Shown here piece by piece: positions 52,625 through 60,698 of a stretch of DNA of 64,000 nucleotides (position 1 is its first letter; each line of letters starts with the position of its first letter). Both the position numbers and the translations under genes were made by a program. Below the pieces are notes generated by a model. It did not search any database. It saw only the letters and a list, made by a program, of their open reading frames with translations, and was not told where the DNA came from. Location of the stretch: positions 62,001 to 126,000 of the forward strand of contig CBDCCU010000009.1 in NCBI GenBank assembly GCA_965214955.1. Direction: 5' to 3'. This stretch comes from Aliikangiella sp965214955 (GTDB taxonomy: Bacteria > Pseudomonadota > Gammaproteobacteria > Enterobacterales > Kangiellaceae).

Positions 52625-53293
52625 TTAATGAATTGATACAGTAGCTTCTAAGCCGTTTTCTCCGGATTTAATCGCATTAATATAAACATTACGACTTTTA
52701 CCCGACTTTAATATAGCAGGATGATCTTTTAGTTCATTGGTAAACTCCGAAATCATTTTCATCCCCATTGGGCCAGAATTTGTTTTGGAAAGCTTCATTT
52801 CACATTGTTTGGCTTTGCATTCAAAATCATCAATGCTTAACTCGCCATAATAGGCTTCTTTTGATACTAACTGGTGAGCCCTACTTAACATATCGTCTTG
52901 CCATGTTTCATCATATGCAGGATCGTAAACACCTAAATCGTACTCTGCTTGCCATTTATTTGATTTTTTATTTCCTATTAAACGCATTAAATCTTCTTTA
53001 GCAATAGAGACATCATCATTGTTGTTTTCTGAATTATCTACCGCAGATTCTGCCGCTATAGAGTTTTGCATTGGTTTAATTGTTTTATTCTCAGCGCCGT
53101 TATTGGTATTGTCGCTATTTGTATTAGCGTTATTTTCTTTATTGATATTAACCGATTTATCCGATGTAACAGGCTCTTCACTAACAACAGCATTATTATT
53201 TGAATTATTGTTATTGGAGTCATTATTATCGTAATTTATAAGGAAAAATCCCGCACAAACGATTAAGCCTACAAAGATTATTTTATTTTTCAT
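52625..53293 (-). CDS. Anchored protein with Asn/Ser-rich linker, function unknown
   Basis: The 222-residue protein has an N-terminal membrane anchor (about 4-22) and a low-complexity Asn/Ser/Asp-rich linker (about 23-95). A C-terminal domain carries a CKAKQCEMKL cysteine pair and conserved-looking GMKMISEFTNELK. The TAATG junction with the upstream gene shows coexpression with the thioredoxin-like protein. No family recognised. Confidence 0.6.
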   Translation of the reverse strand: MKNKIIFVGLIVCAGFFLINYDNNDSNNNNSNNNAVVSEEPVTSDKSVNINKENNANTNSDNTNNGAENKTIKPMQNSIAAESAVDNSENNNDDVSIAKEDLMRLIGNKKSNKWQAEYDLGVYDPAYDETWQDDMLSRAHQLVSKEAYYGELSIDDFECKAKQCEMKLSKTNSGPMGMKMISEFTNELKDHPAILKSGKSRNVYINAIKSGENGLEATVSIH

Positions 53294-53739
53294 TAATCAA
53301 GCCACGTATCAATTTTAATCACTCTAACACTTTTATCTAATTTTGAAGCGACATTCTCTTCAAACTTTTGACCAATGCTAGCACAAGGAGGACACCTTTT
53401 TGGCATATCAACATAAACGATTGTCTTTTTTATGCCCGCATTATTATTTGGCTCGTTTAAATCCAAATTTTTTAAAAACTGAGAGAGCTTTGGAGAAATA
53501 ATAAGAGGGTTATACAGCTTTTTATCGACATAGCTTGGCAAATGATAAACTTCGCTACCGCCTAAACTATTAATTAACTTGCCATTTTCATCATATAAAA
53601 GGGCTAAAGGAACATATAAATTTTCTCCTCCTACCGTTTTTATACCTGAATGGTCTCTAAAATAGCCAATACCAATAGCACCTTCAGCATTTATATGACT
53701 TGCAGAAAATATTAGAGCGATAAATAGAAAATATTTCAT
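53293..53739 (-). CDS. Secreted thioredoxin-like protein
   Basis: The 148-residue protein has a signal peptide (about 1-18) and one active-site-like motif RCPPCASIGQKFEE (CPPC, residues about 115-118). It likely acts as a periplasmic thiol-disulfide protein, possibly on the downstream Cys-containing partner. It overlaps that gene by one base. Confidence 0.65.
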   Translation of the reverse strand: MKYFLFIALIFSASHINAEGAIGIGYFRDHSGIKTVGGENLYVPLALLYDENGKLINSLGGSEVYHLPSYVDKKLYNPLIISPKLSQFLKNLDLNEPNNNAGIKKTIVYVDMPKRCPPCASIGQKFEENVASKLDKSVRVIKIDTWLD

Positions 53740-54025
53740 TAAATTGATACCTTTTTTCTTATTAATTATTCCATGCTACTAGGATCTGTTGATCTCTATG
53801 AGACTAACATAAAAATAGCAGAGAAAAGCAATGGGCTCTTATCACTAATAAAACTATTCACTTAGCTTGTGAGCTAATTATCAAAAAATAGTTAATAACC
53901 TCAAGCGCTTATACTAAAAACAATACCGCTCATACATTAGCTACCTCAACATTAGATCTCAATTTGTAATATATCTTCAGTTAATGCCTCTAAATGCTAC
54001 AAGCACATTTAAAGGCTAATCTATA

Positions 54026-54751
54026 ATGCGAAAAAACTGGTTACTATTTGGAATTGCTCTACTGGCTCCATTAATGGCTAGCGCCAATAAACAAGTGTTA
54101 GTTTCTGAAGAACAAACACCACAATTAATAGAACTTTATACCTCCGAAGGCTGCTCTAGCTGCCCACCAGCCGACAGAAAAATTGCTGAGCTAGTCGATC
54201 ATCCCGACTTATGGAAAAAAGTAGTACCCATGGCTTTTCATGTTGATTATTGGAATTACCTAGGCTGGCCCGACCGCTTTTCACAAAAGCAATTTAGCGA
54301 TAGACAGCGCAATTTAAGAGCCACAGGCAAAGTAAGATCCGTTTATACCCCAGGATGGTTAGTCGATGGAAAAGAGTGGCGCGGTTTCTTTAGACGTAAA
54401 CCACTACCGACACCAGCCCAAAGAGACAGCGGAACCCTAACTGCCGAGCGCAACGAAAAAGATCTCACCGTAAACTTCACCCCTAAAAGCAAGATAAAAG
54501 GACAAGTTGATGCCCATGTTGCCATTTTAGGTTTTGATTTGGTAACCAAGGTAAAAGGCGGTGAAAATCGCGGCAAGGTTTTAGAGCACCAGTTTGTTGT
54601 GCTTGACAAACAAGTGCTTTCTGGAAAAAATCAATGGCAGTTTTCACTGCCCGAGCTAGTTAATGTTACTCATGGAAAAAGAGCACTAGTAGTATGGGTT
54701 GATCAACCCGGCAAACGACCCATACAAGTTGTCGCTGATTGGATAAAATAA
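54026..54751 (+). CDS. DUF1223 secreted protein
   Basis: The 241-residue protein has a signal peptide (about 1-20) and the DUF1223 pattern: QLIELYTSEGCSSCPPADRKIAELV (CSSC), VPMAFHVDYWNYLGWPDRFS, VYTPGWLVDGKEWRG. Thioredoxin-like fold is likely, with the CSSC as the active site. The exact function is unknown. A DoxX-family gene follows after one base; such pairs suggest a shared membrane-linked redox task. Confidence 0.88.
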   Translation: MRKNWLLFGIALLAPLMASANKQVLVSEEQTPQLIELYTSEGCSSCPPADRKIAELVDHPDLWKKVVPMAFHVDYWNYLGWPDRFSQKQFSDRQRNLRATGKVRSVYTPGWLVDGKEWRGFFRRKPLPTPAQRDSGTLTAERNEKDLTVNFTPKSKIKGQVDAHVAILGFDLVTKVKGGENRGKVLEHQFVVLDKQVLSGKNQWQFSLPELVNVTHGKRALVVWVDQPGKRPIQVVADWIK

Positions 54752-54752
54752 T

Positions 54753-55187
54753 ATGAATAAAATAATGATGTGCAACCAAGGCTTTGCTTCTTTATTTTCT
54801 CGCTGGGTGCTAGCCACGCTGGTTGGCATGATCGGCTATTACAAGGTTTTCACTTTATCGCCCAGCATGCACGCACAAAAATTCTTTATCGAAGGTTTTA
54901 CCAATCATTGGATCCCCGAATGGTTACTTTGGCCACTGGGCTACAGTATTCCCTTTATTGAACTTATCACCGGCGTATTATTATTTTTAGGGCTTTGGGT
55001 GCGCTATAGCGCTATTGTCATTGGTTTTCTTTTGGTTGTTGTGAGTTATGGTCATATGCTGCAAGATGCTTTTTATAATCCGACTTCGCACTTAATGCCA
55101 AGGCTTATTTTAACCCTTGCCGTTTTATTACTTTACTCATCAAAAGATAAATGGAGTTTAGACTACTGGCTAGCCAAAAAAGCTTAA
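54753..55187 (+). CDS. DoxX-family membrane protein
   Basis: The 144-residue protein has four membrane helices (about 14-32, 50-72, 78-98, 110-128), a SRWVLATLVGMIGYYKVFTL start and IPEWLLWPLGYSIPFIELITGVLLFLG. It fits the DoxX/MauE-like group linked with quinone or thiol oxidation. It follows the DUF1223 gene by one base. A 57-bp hairpin form of the TATACCC element lies seven bases downstream. Confidence 0.82.
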   Translation: MNKIMMCNQGFASLFSRWVLATLVGMIGYYKVFTLSPSMHAQKFFIEGFTNHWIPEWLLWPLGYSIPFIELITGVLLFLGLWVRYSAIVIGFLLVVVSYGHMLQDAFYNPTSHLMPRLILTLAVLLLYSSKDKWSLDYWLAKKA

Positions 55188-55194
55188 CTGCTTA

Positions 55195-55251
55195 TATACC
55201 CGTTCTAATTCAAGAACACTGAAACAAGCATCTTGAAGTAGAACGGGTATA
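55195..55251 (+). repeat. 57-bp internal-deletion form of the TATACCC element
   Basis: TATACCCGTTCTAATTCAAG at the left and the reverse complement of the element's end (CTTGAAGTAGAACGGGTATA) at the right, with only about 17 bases between. It forms an almost perfect hairpin behind the DoxX gene and may help to end transcription or stabilise mRNA. Confidence 0.8.
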
Positions 55252-55409
55252 AACCCACTACAGACGCTCCATTTTATTGAAAGTAAAATGAGTAATAAGT
55301 CATATTTTTCTAATTCAACGTGAATATAATCACTTATGCACCTATTATATATGTACCTGATCTACTAATTAAATCTGCGACACCAATGGAGCAAACTAGG
55401 AGGGAACCA

Positions 55410-57116
55410 ATGCAGTTAAAGCAAACCATCACCAGCTTACTGGCAATAATTATCGGTCTGATGATACTAGCCCTTGTCTCAGAATCTATATCTGGCGATA
55501 AAAACAAAACTCAAACCCAAAAAAGCGAACAGCGTTATCTGTCTTATATTCTAGCAGACGAATTTCGCCAAACCTCAATGGATCTTACCCGACTTTGCCG
55601 AACTTATGTATCAACAGGGGAGCAAAAATACTGGGATCAATACTGGAATATCGTAAAGTGGCGAAACGGTGAAATTGCACGACCTAATTATGTTGATAAA
55701 GCCCTTTATCGTGGACAAAAGAAGAAGCAAACAGAAATAATGCAAGAGCTTGGTTTTTCTAAACAAGAATTCGCATTTTTAACCCAAGCAAGCAATAACT
55801 CTAACTCACTTATTGCTACCGAAGATCAGGCAATGAAAACCATTAAGTTCAATAAAATTGCCGAAGGTCCCTATAAGGCTAAGCCAGGTGAAACACCTAA
55901 AGAATTTGCTTTGCGTATTGTTTTTGACAGCAATTATCACAACGAGGTCAAAAAAATCATGTCACCAGTTAATGAGTTTTTTAACGCTTTAGATAGTCGC
56001 ACTCACACTAATTTAAAAAACTCGCAGCAAGAAGCCTTATTTTGGATACAAGTATCCTTTATCTGCCAGCTCATCATCACAGGACTAGCCGTATTTTTAA
56101 TTATTTATATTTATAGAGCCTTATTTAAGCCCTTAGTGTCAGTAACTAGCGCAATGAGTGATATTAGTGAAGGAGAAGGTGATCTTACCCAAAGATTAAA
56201 CCAAACGGGCAATAACGAACTAAGCAAGTTGGGTTTTGGGTTCAACTCATTTACTCAAAAAATTAGCAATATTATTATTGAGATACGCCATAAAGTAGAC
56301 AATATCACTGAAATTTCAGCCAATTTGGCATCAACGGCCAACAACACCGAAGTAGCAGTTGCTAACCAGCAGACAGCAACAATTAAACTAACTTCCGAAA
56401 TAGAACAAATTATTCCTGCCATTGAAGATGTGTCTAAAAATGCATTAAATGCACTTGAATTAGCCAATAGCTCAGATCTATCGGCTAACAATGGTAAAAA
56501 TGTTGTTAGCCAAACAATTAGCGACATTAATACTCTAGTCAGCAATATTAAAGACGCTTCTAAAGTCGTTGACGAACTAGCCAAAGACTCTGATAACATT
56601 GGTTCGGTTCTCGATGTTATTAGAGGAATTGCCGATCAAACCAACCTACTCGCTTTAAATGCAGCCATAGAAGCTGCCAGAGCTGGTGAACAAGGTCGTG
56701 GATTTGCGGTAGTAGCCGATGAAGTGAGAACATTAGCCAAAAGAACTCAAGAATCAACCTCTGAAATTCAGACAATGATTGAGCGATTACAATCAGGCAC
56801 ACAAAATGCCGTTAAAGCTATGGAATATAGTAGAGACAAAGCACAAACCTGTGTAGGCAACTCGCAAAATGCCAGTCATTCGCTAGACGAAATTGTCAAT
56901 TCTGTTGCTTCTATAGCTACGGTAAACAACCAAATTGCCACGGCTACCGAGCAACAGCATCAATCAATTATTGAAATTCGACGGAATGTCGATGACATCA
57001 ACCAGAGCATCATTGAAACTTCAAACGGCTCTCAAAAAACCACAGAAAACAGCAATAAAACCACTGAACTAACTAGTCAGCTTCTTGCGTTAGTTAGCCA
57101 GTTTAAAACTCACTAG
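55410..57116 (+). CDS. Methyl-accepting chemotaxis protein
   Basis: The protein of 568 residues from ATG 55410 has a membrane helix (about 5-25), a ligand-binding region (about 27-210), a second helix (about 212-235), a HAMP domain and the signalling hairpin. The tip motif includes IADQTNLLALNAAIEAARAGEQGRGFAVVADEVR. Start 55410 is favoured by the strong AGGAGGG (55398-55404) five bases upstream; longer in-frame starts at 55320 and 55386 lack one. The ligand is unknown; it senses an extracytoplasmic signal and signals to CheA. Confidence 0.92.
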   Translation: MQLKQTITSLLAIIIGLMILALVSESISGDKNKTQTQKSEQRYLSYILADEFRQTSMDLTRLCRTYVSTGEQKYWDQYWNIVKWRNGEIARPNYVDKALYRGQKKKQTEIMQELGFSKQEFAFLTQASNNSNSLIATEDQAMKTIKFNKIAEGPYKAKPGETPKEFALRIVFDSNYHNEVKKIMSPVNEFFNALDSRTHTNLKNSQQEALFWIQVSFICQLIITGLAVFLIIYIYRALFKPLVSVTSAMSDISEGEGDLTQRLNQTGNNELSKLGFGFNSFTQKISNIIIEIRHKVDNITEISANLASTANNTEVAVANQQTATIKLTSEIEQIIPAIEDVSKNALNALELANSSDLSANNGKNVVSQTISDINTLVSNIKDASKVVDELAKDSDNIGSVLDVIRGIADQTNLLALNAAIEAARAGEQGRGFAVVADEVRTLAKRTQESTSEIQTMIERLQSGTQNAVKAMEYSRDKAQTCVGNSQNASHSLDEIVNSVASIATVNNQIATATEQQHQSIIEIRRNVDDINQSIIETSNGSQKTTENSNKTTELTSQLLALVSQFKTH

Positions 57117-57139
57117 ATTTTTTTCTGCTTAAGAATAAT

Positions 57140-57178
57140 CAATGGGCTGATGATAATCATCAACCCATTGATTGTTTT
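57140..57178. terminator. Terminator between convergent chemotaxis and YggN-like genes
   Basis: CAATGGG (57140-57146) / CCCATTG (57164-57170) continued by TGATGAT / ATCATCA inside, then ATTGTTTT. Works for the MCP gene and, in reverse, partly for the minus-strand gene. Confidence 0.7.
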
Positions 57179-57215
57179 AGTTCAAGATGGTTGTTGTAAG
57201 TGTTTAGCAAAAAAC
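57173..57215 (+). repeat. Decayed piece of the TATACCC repeat family
   Basis: GTTTTAGTTCAAGATGGTTG and the next bases resemble the element interior near its end (GTTCTACTTCAAGATGCTTG at 44650). Only a short, mutated segment is present and the outer TATACCC is lost. Confidence 0.4.
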
Positions 57216-57224
57216 AGTTTAGCT

Positions 57225-58013
57225 TTACTCACCCCAAGAAAAGCCACTCACATTAATGCCGTTACCGTTAGTTTGAATAACGCCATTTTCAGGATAGCCA
57301 CTAATGGATTCTAAGGTTTGATCAAGTTTTTCTAATGCGGCAAAATCAACACAAAGCGCTTCGGCTTGCTGCTCAATATCTTTAGCATTTTGCTCAACGT
57401 ACTTTTCAATGTCGCGCTCCATGTTTTCCATACGAAACTCAAAATCTTTTATCTCTTCTTCGTCACCAGAAAAAATAGCACTTAAAACATTACCAACTAT
57501 TTTGCCCGAATACTTAGTTGCAGCGGTTTCAATTAATTGTTCAAAATCTTCATCAAAAGCATTTTCAAAGGCTTGTTCTAGCTCTTTAGTATTCATATGT
57601 TTATCATTAATATTGGCTTGCACTTTTTCGCTAATTTTTTCAATTGGTGCAATTAAATCATTATGAACATCTTGATCTTCACCAAACATGGCAGTGATCA
57701 CTAAAGTAGAAGCTTTAATGCCAAGCTCAGCGCCTTCTACAGCAATTTTGGCAATTTTAGGTACAAGTTTTCTTGCACCATCTTGCAACGATTCACTCGC
57801 TTTAATTTGCTCATCGGTTAACTCAACTTCATTGCCATTAATAAACAGCGACTCACCTTTAAATTCAAGTTTATCACCTGGCTCTTTTTCAAATACAATG
57901 CTCGACTCATTGATATCAATATCAAAATCAGTTGAAAATTTACAACTACTATCATGTGCCTGAGCAATACAACTTGTCCCCAACATCGCCGTTGCAATTA
58001 GTGTTTTTTTCAT
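57225..58013 (-). CDS. yggN: YggN-like (DUF2884) secreted protein
   Basis: The protein of 262 residues from ATG 58013 (GGAGGA just upstream) has a signal peptide (about 1-19) and the DUF2884/YggN layout: CKFSTDFDIDINESSIVF, LEFKGESLFINGNEVELTDEQIKAS and a long acidic helical middle. Family function is not established. It is convergent with the chemotaxis gene. Confidence 0.85.
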   Translation of the reverse strand: MKKTLIATAMLGTSCIAQAHDSSCKFSTDFDIDINESSIVFEKEPGDKLEFKGESLFINGNEVELTDEQIKASESLQDGARKLVPKIAKIAVEGAELGIKASTLVITAMFGEDQDVHNDLIAPIEKISEKVQANINDKHMNTKELEQAFENAFDEDFEQLIETAATKYSGKIVGNVLSAIFSGDEEEIKDFEFRMENMERDIEKYVEQNAKDIEQQAEALCVDFAALEKLDQTLESISGYPENGVIQTNGNGINVSGFSWGE

Positions 58014-58133
58014 ATTTTCCTCCAAAAAATTAATTTGTGGATCGAGCAATTCGACCTTGAAAGCTAAGTCGGTTATTAAACTAAAAAAGTTGGATTATTA
58101 TTGATTATGGATGTAAGCAGATATTTCAGGCAC

Positions 58134-58162
58134 AAAAAAACCAAGGCTAAGCTTGGTTTTTA
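58134..58162 (-). terminator. Terminator after dsbA
   Basis: AAAACCAAG / CTTGGTTTT hairpin (arms at about 58137-58145 and 58152-58160) with an A-run (58134-58140) that reads as a T-run on the minus strand; it lies behind dsbA. Confidence 0.75.
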
Positions 58163-58182
58163 AGAACGCATGATCGCTAAAA

Positions 58183-58797
58183 TTACTCTTTAGCTAATGT
58201 ATTAATCGCCGACTCAAAGCCTTCATAACTGGGAAACTTGGCTCTATTCATTTTAAAACGCTGATTAACTAAATAAGTTGGGGTAACAGTTACCTTATGT
58301 TTAAATGCATATTGCTTGGCTTGGCGCTTTTGAGTTTTTAACCAATAAGATTTGGCAACTTTATCATATTCGGCTTCGTCAACACCTAGCTCTAAAAAGA
58401 AAGCCTTCATATCATCGGCGCCTTTAAAGAACTGACGTTTAACATTTAGCCTATCAAACAGTTTGGGGTGGCTTTGCTCTAACACATTAAGTTTTAAACC
58501 AATATAGTAAGCATCTACATAAATTGCCCAAGCAGGACGTAGCTCTACAGGCACATACTTAAATTTTACCCCTTTATTATTGGCTTTAAACTGCGAGTTG
58601 AATTTTTCAGCCGAATAACAAGCACCACAAGCATAGTTAAAAAACTCTTCAACTACTGGCTCGGTTTTACCCTTTGGCGCGGTAATTTCATAATGATCAC
58701 CAGCAACAAGATTATTTTCAGCGGCAATGGCTGAAAACCCAAACAAACCACCGCTAATAATTGCTAACTTTAGGAGTGCAGATTTAAAAAACTTCAT
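58183..58797 (-). CDS. dsbA: Thiol:disulfide interchange protein DsbA with CGAC active site
   Basis: The 204-residue protein has a signal peptide (about 1-26) and the DsbA pattern with the active site EFFNYACGACYSAEKF (Cys57, Cys60). The cis-proline loop is VTVTPTYLVN. DsbA oxidises cysteine pairs in the periplasm. The usual active-site dipeptide is Pro-His; here it is Gly-Ala, which should change the redox potential or pKa. It ends 22 bases from glmS on the same strand. Confidence 0.9.
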   Translation of the reverse strand: MKFFKSALLKLAIISGGLFGFSAIAAENNLVAGDHYEITAPKGKTEPVVEEFFNYACGACYSAEKFNSQFKANNKGVKFKYVPVELRPAWAIYVDAYYIGLKLNVLEQSHPKLFDRLNVKRQFFKGADDMKAFFLELGVDEAEYDKVAKSYWLKTQKRQAKQYAFKHKVTVTPTYLVNQRFKMNRAKFPSYEGFESAINTLAKE

Positions 58798-58819
58798 TAT
58801 TACCTCTATATTGATATTG

Positions 58820-60652
58820 TTATTCTACGGTAACCGACTTAGCCAAGTTTCTGGGTTGGTCTACATCGGTACCTCTAATTACCGCCACATGATACGACAA
58901 TAGCTGTAACGGCAAGGTGAAAATTATTGGCGCTACATAGCTTCCAGTTGCATGACAATGAATAATTTTAAGTCCATCATTTTCAGCAATTTCACTCTCT
59001 TCATCAGCAAATACATAAAGCTGACCACCTCGCGCTCTCACTTCTTCTACATTAGATTTAAGTTTTTCGATTAAATCATTATTGGGCGCAACCACCACAA
59101 TTGGCATGTCTTGATCAATCAATGCCAATGGCCCATGCTTTAACTCACCCGCTGCATAAGCTTCGGCGTGAATATAGGAAATTTCTTTTAGTTTTAAAGC
59201 CCCTTCCATTGCAATAGGATATTGCTCACCACGACCTAAAAACAAGCAGTGCTCTTTTTCAACAAACTCTTCTGCCATTTGCTCAATGGTTTTATCCATC
59301 ACTAAAGCTTGATTAATATCCGAAGGCAAGCTGCGCAATTGGTTAACAATTTCTGCAATCTCTGACTCTGGCAAAGTGTTTTTAGTTTGCGCTAATGCGG
59401 TAGAAAGCATTAATAGTCCGGTTAACTGAGTGGTAAAGGCTTTAGTTGAAGCCACACCAATTTCGGCGCCTGCGCGAGTCATAAAGGCCAAATCTGATTC
59501 GCGTACTAATGACGAGCCCGGCACATTACAAACGGTTAAACTTGCCATAAAGCCTTTTTCTTTAGCCACTCTAAGCGCAGCTAAAGTATCAGCAGTTTCA
59601 CCCGATTGTGAAATACTAATAAATAGCGAATTAGGCACAACCACGGTTTTGCGATAACGATATTCACTGGCAATTTCTACCTGACAAGGAATGCCCACCA
59701 TCGACTCAATCCAATACTTAGCCACCATTGCCGCATGATAGCTTGTGCCACAGGCAATAATTTGTACTGACTCTGTTTTGGCTAAAAGCTCTGGCGCTCT
59801 ATTACCAAAAGACTCAACAATCACTGAATTGCTTGTTAAGCGTCCTTCTAAGGTGCTACTGATTGAATCGGGCTGTTCAAAAATTTCTTTCATCATAAAG
59901 TGACGGAACTGACCTTTATCACCCGCATCGTGCTGAACGTTTGATTCTTCAAATTCTCTTTCAACTACTTCGCCTTGTGGTGATAAAATTTTCACCTCGC
60001 GGCGACCAACCTCAGCTACTTCGCCTTCTTCTAAAAACATAAACTGACGGGTAACAGGCAATAGTGCCAGTTGATCAGAAGCAATAAACATTTCACCAAT
60101 GCCTTTGCCAATAACTAGCGGACTACCAGAGCGCGCAACAACTAGGGTTTCAGGATCTTCAACTTCCATCACCACCGTGCCATAAGCCCCTTCAAGTAAT
60201 TGACTGGCTTTTTGTACTGCTTCTAATAAGCTGTTCGATGCTTTACGCTCACGCTCAATTAAGTGAGCCATCACTTCGGTATCTGTTTGCGAGGTAAATA
60301 CATAACCTTGTGATTTTAGCTCTTCGCGTAATGCTTCGTAGTTTTCGATAATGCCATTATGGACAACGGCTATTTTATCGTTAGAAAAATGTGGATGAGC
60401 GTTTTGTTCACTAGGTTCGCCATGAGTTGCCCAGCGGGTATGGGCAATACCAATTTGACCATCAATAGGGGTTTCATCAATGGCTTTTTGTAATTCTGCC
60501 ACCTTACCTACACGGCGCAAGCGTGAGATATTATTATCAACAATTACCGCTAAACCTGCCGAGTCGTAGCCGCGATATTCTAAACGGCGCAAACCTTCAA
60601 CTAATATTTCAGCAATATCCCTTTGCGCTACTGCGCCAACAATCCCACACAT
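58820..60652 (-). CDS. glmS: Glutamine--fructose-6-phosphate aminotransferase
   Basis: The 610-residue protein has the N-terminal glutaminase domain (Cys2 in MCGIVGAVAQ, RRLEYRGYDSAGL), two SIS sugar isomerase domains, SQSGETADTLAALR and the C-terminal DQPRNLAKSVTVE. It makes glucosamine-6-phosphate for cell wall and LPS. It follows glmU by 46 bases and probably shares its transcript. The short gap leaves no space for a glmS ribozyme and I see none. Confidence 0.97.
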   Translation of the reverse strand: MCGIVGAVAQRDIAEILVEGLRRLEYRGYDSAGLAVIVDNNISRLRRVGKVAELQKAIDETPIDGQIGIAHTRWATHGEPSEQNAHPHFSNDKIAVVHNGIIENYEALREELKSQGYVFTSQTDTEVMAHLIERERKASNSLLEAVQKASQLLEGAYGTVVMEVEDPETLVVARSGSPLVIGKGIGEMFIASDQLALLPVTRQFMFLEEGEVAEVGRREVKILSPQGEVVEREFEESNVQHDAGDKGQFRHFMMKEIFEQPDSISSTLEGRLTSNSVIVESFGNRAPELLAKTESVQIIACGTSYHAAMVAKYWIESMVGIPCQVEIASEYRYRKTVVVPNSLFISISQSGETADTLAALRVAKEKGFMASLTVCNVPGSSLVRESDLAFMTRAGAEIGVASTKAFTTQLTGLLMLSTALAQTKNTLPESEIAEIVNQLRSLPSDINQALVMDKTIEQMAEEFVEKEHCLFLGRGEQYPIAMEGALKLKEISYIHAEAYAAGELKHGPLALIDQDMPIVVVAPNNDLIEKLKSNVEEVRARGGQLYVFADEESEIAENDGLKIIHCHATGSYVAPIIFTLPLQLLSYHVAVIRGTDVDQPRNLAKSVTVE

Positions 60653-60698
60653 ATTTTAAACTCCTAATTCTTTATTTTTGCCTTTGCTTCTAAGCTTT

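Noticed and set aside
56255..56599. 114-residue open frame opposite the chemotaxis gene.
   Set aside because: Overlaps the conserved signalling domain of the MCP on the other strand and has no motif.
60653..60698. glmS ribozyme.
   Set aside because: The gap between glmU and glmS is 46 bases, too short, and such ribozymes are typical of Gram-positive bacteria.
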